64,000 bases of DNA, from positions 16,939,501-17,003,500 of the forward strand of contig NC_092569.1 of assembly GCF_037975245.1 (NCBI RefSeq), read 5' to 3'. Below are positions 63,458-64,000 of the stretch, piece by piece (position 1 is the first letter of the stretch; the number at the start of each line of letters is the position of its first letter). This DNA is from Apostichopus japonicus. Its lineage: Eukaryota; Echinodermata; Holothuroidea; Aspidochirotida; Stichopodidae. A program made the translations under genes and the position numbers. The notes under the pieces were generated by a model. The model worked only from the letters and a program-made list of their open reading frames with translations, did no database searches and was not told the origin of the DNA.

Positions 63458-64000
63458 ACAGAAAGCTGAACTCACGAAATAGGTGTAGATTTTTTTTTTA
63501 TTCAATTGATCCTAGAACAATTGAAAAGTTGAAAACTGTAAGGAAACAACGATGAAATTCCATTTTTTTAAACTTGAGTTGCCATGGTCTATACTATCAG
63601 CATGCAACGTGCTTGTACTGCTAAATATAAGGTACTCAATTGGTATACAACCTTTACTAAAATTATTCAAATCACTTCGTGGAATCAACGTTCTCTACCC
63701 TCTCCGTTTCTTGACCCTCTCTTATTTAGTATGTGTACTTTTGATACACACCTACAAACGGAATCACATACACCAGTGATCTGCATAGGGAGAGGGCAGG
63801 CGCAGAGTGTTTTCCTACATACCATTTCGGGGACGAAGCGGGGAAGTTCATTGAGTTCTACTACAAAATATATTATAGATGATAGAAATAATATCATTTA
63901 ACATATACCAAATTAAACATGTTCCTTAGATCCTTCCCCATTGGTCAAATTTGGTGCCCCAAGTAACATTTGAACAATTGTAAACTATCTTTACTTAACA
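63458..64000. other. Upstream flank of gene G, cut by the window edge
   Basis: Collinear with 14341-14890 upstream of gene B, then diverging near the last 30 bases, which resemble 15630-15655 (AACTATCTTTACTTAACA), suggesting a deletion of about 750 bases relative to the B flank. No gene seen. Confidence 0.5.

Noticed and set aside
1-64000. CRISPR arrays, bacterial operons, viral genes, rRNA
   Set aside because: No spaced direct repeats, ribosome-binding sites, viral hallmark proteins or rRNA segments were seen. The split exons and SINE/LINE content show an animal nuclear genome.

Overview
The window looks like nuclear DNA from a marine invertebrate animal. It is AT-rich, its genes are split into short exons with GT/AG introns of fixed phase, and it carries tRNA-derived SINE, hAT-like and LINE debris and long microsatellites. 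There are no operons or bacterial signals. The genes are secreted fibrinogen-related proteins (FREPs) of a kind expanded in echinoderms. I would guess a holothurian, but this rests on protein style only and is not proven.

The window is an array of one gene family. Two diverged types alternate. The 'plus type' (gene A, last exon only, 301-611; gene C, 21855-28873; gene F, 40841-47954) lies on the + strand. The 'minus type' (gene B, 6046-13941; pseudogene E, 32340-36674; gene G, 54317-63057) lies on the - strand. The array therefore consists of convergent pairs A>/<B, C>/<E and F>/<G, while B/C and E/F are divergent neighbours with promoters facing away from each other. An isolated dead last exon (17408-17731) lies between B and C. 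Decayed fibrinogen exons lie about 2 kb past each plus-type gene (near 2.7-3.1, 30.5-30.95 and 50.7-51.1 kb).

Every intact gene has the same eight coding exons: signal peptide; 15-residue linker; two exons making the N-terminal two thirds of a fibrinogen domain; a TIL (trypsin-inhibitor-like cysteine-rich) exon; one exon holding a VWC/E-like piece, an EGF-like piece and the start of a second fibrinogen domain; the middle of that domain; and its C-terminal Ca/ligand (P) part. Spliced lengths are 551 (B), 556 (C), 552 (F) and 550 (G) residues, all open. The first fibrinogen domain has no P subdomain. The intron phases suggest that a block was inserted inside an ancestral fibrinogen domain. The P subdomain carries an unusual Cys/Tyr-rich loop whose cysteines are fixed while the residues between them vary among paralogues. 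By analogy with other FREPs, ficolins and tachylectins, these are probably secreted, glycosylated pattern-recognition lectins. That role is inference.

The rest is introns, UTRs and duplicated intergenic DNA. Comparing units exposes later events: a 560-bp inverted-repeat MITE (37944-38503), a 429-bp hAT-like MITE with 8-bp target duplication (49246-49674), a 355-bp MITE-like element (53022-53376), a 5'-truncated LINE (59888-60455), a small inversion with deletion (31336-31625), and a 4.2-kb block present only between B and C. Gene E has lost its function through several independent lesions.
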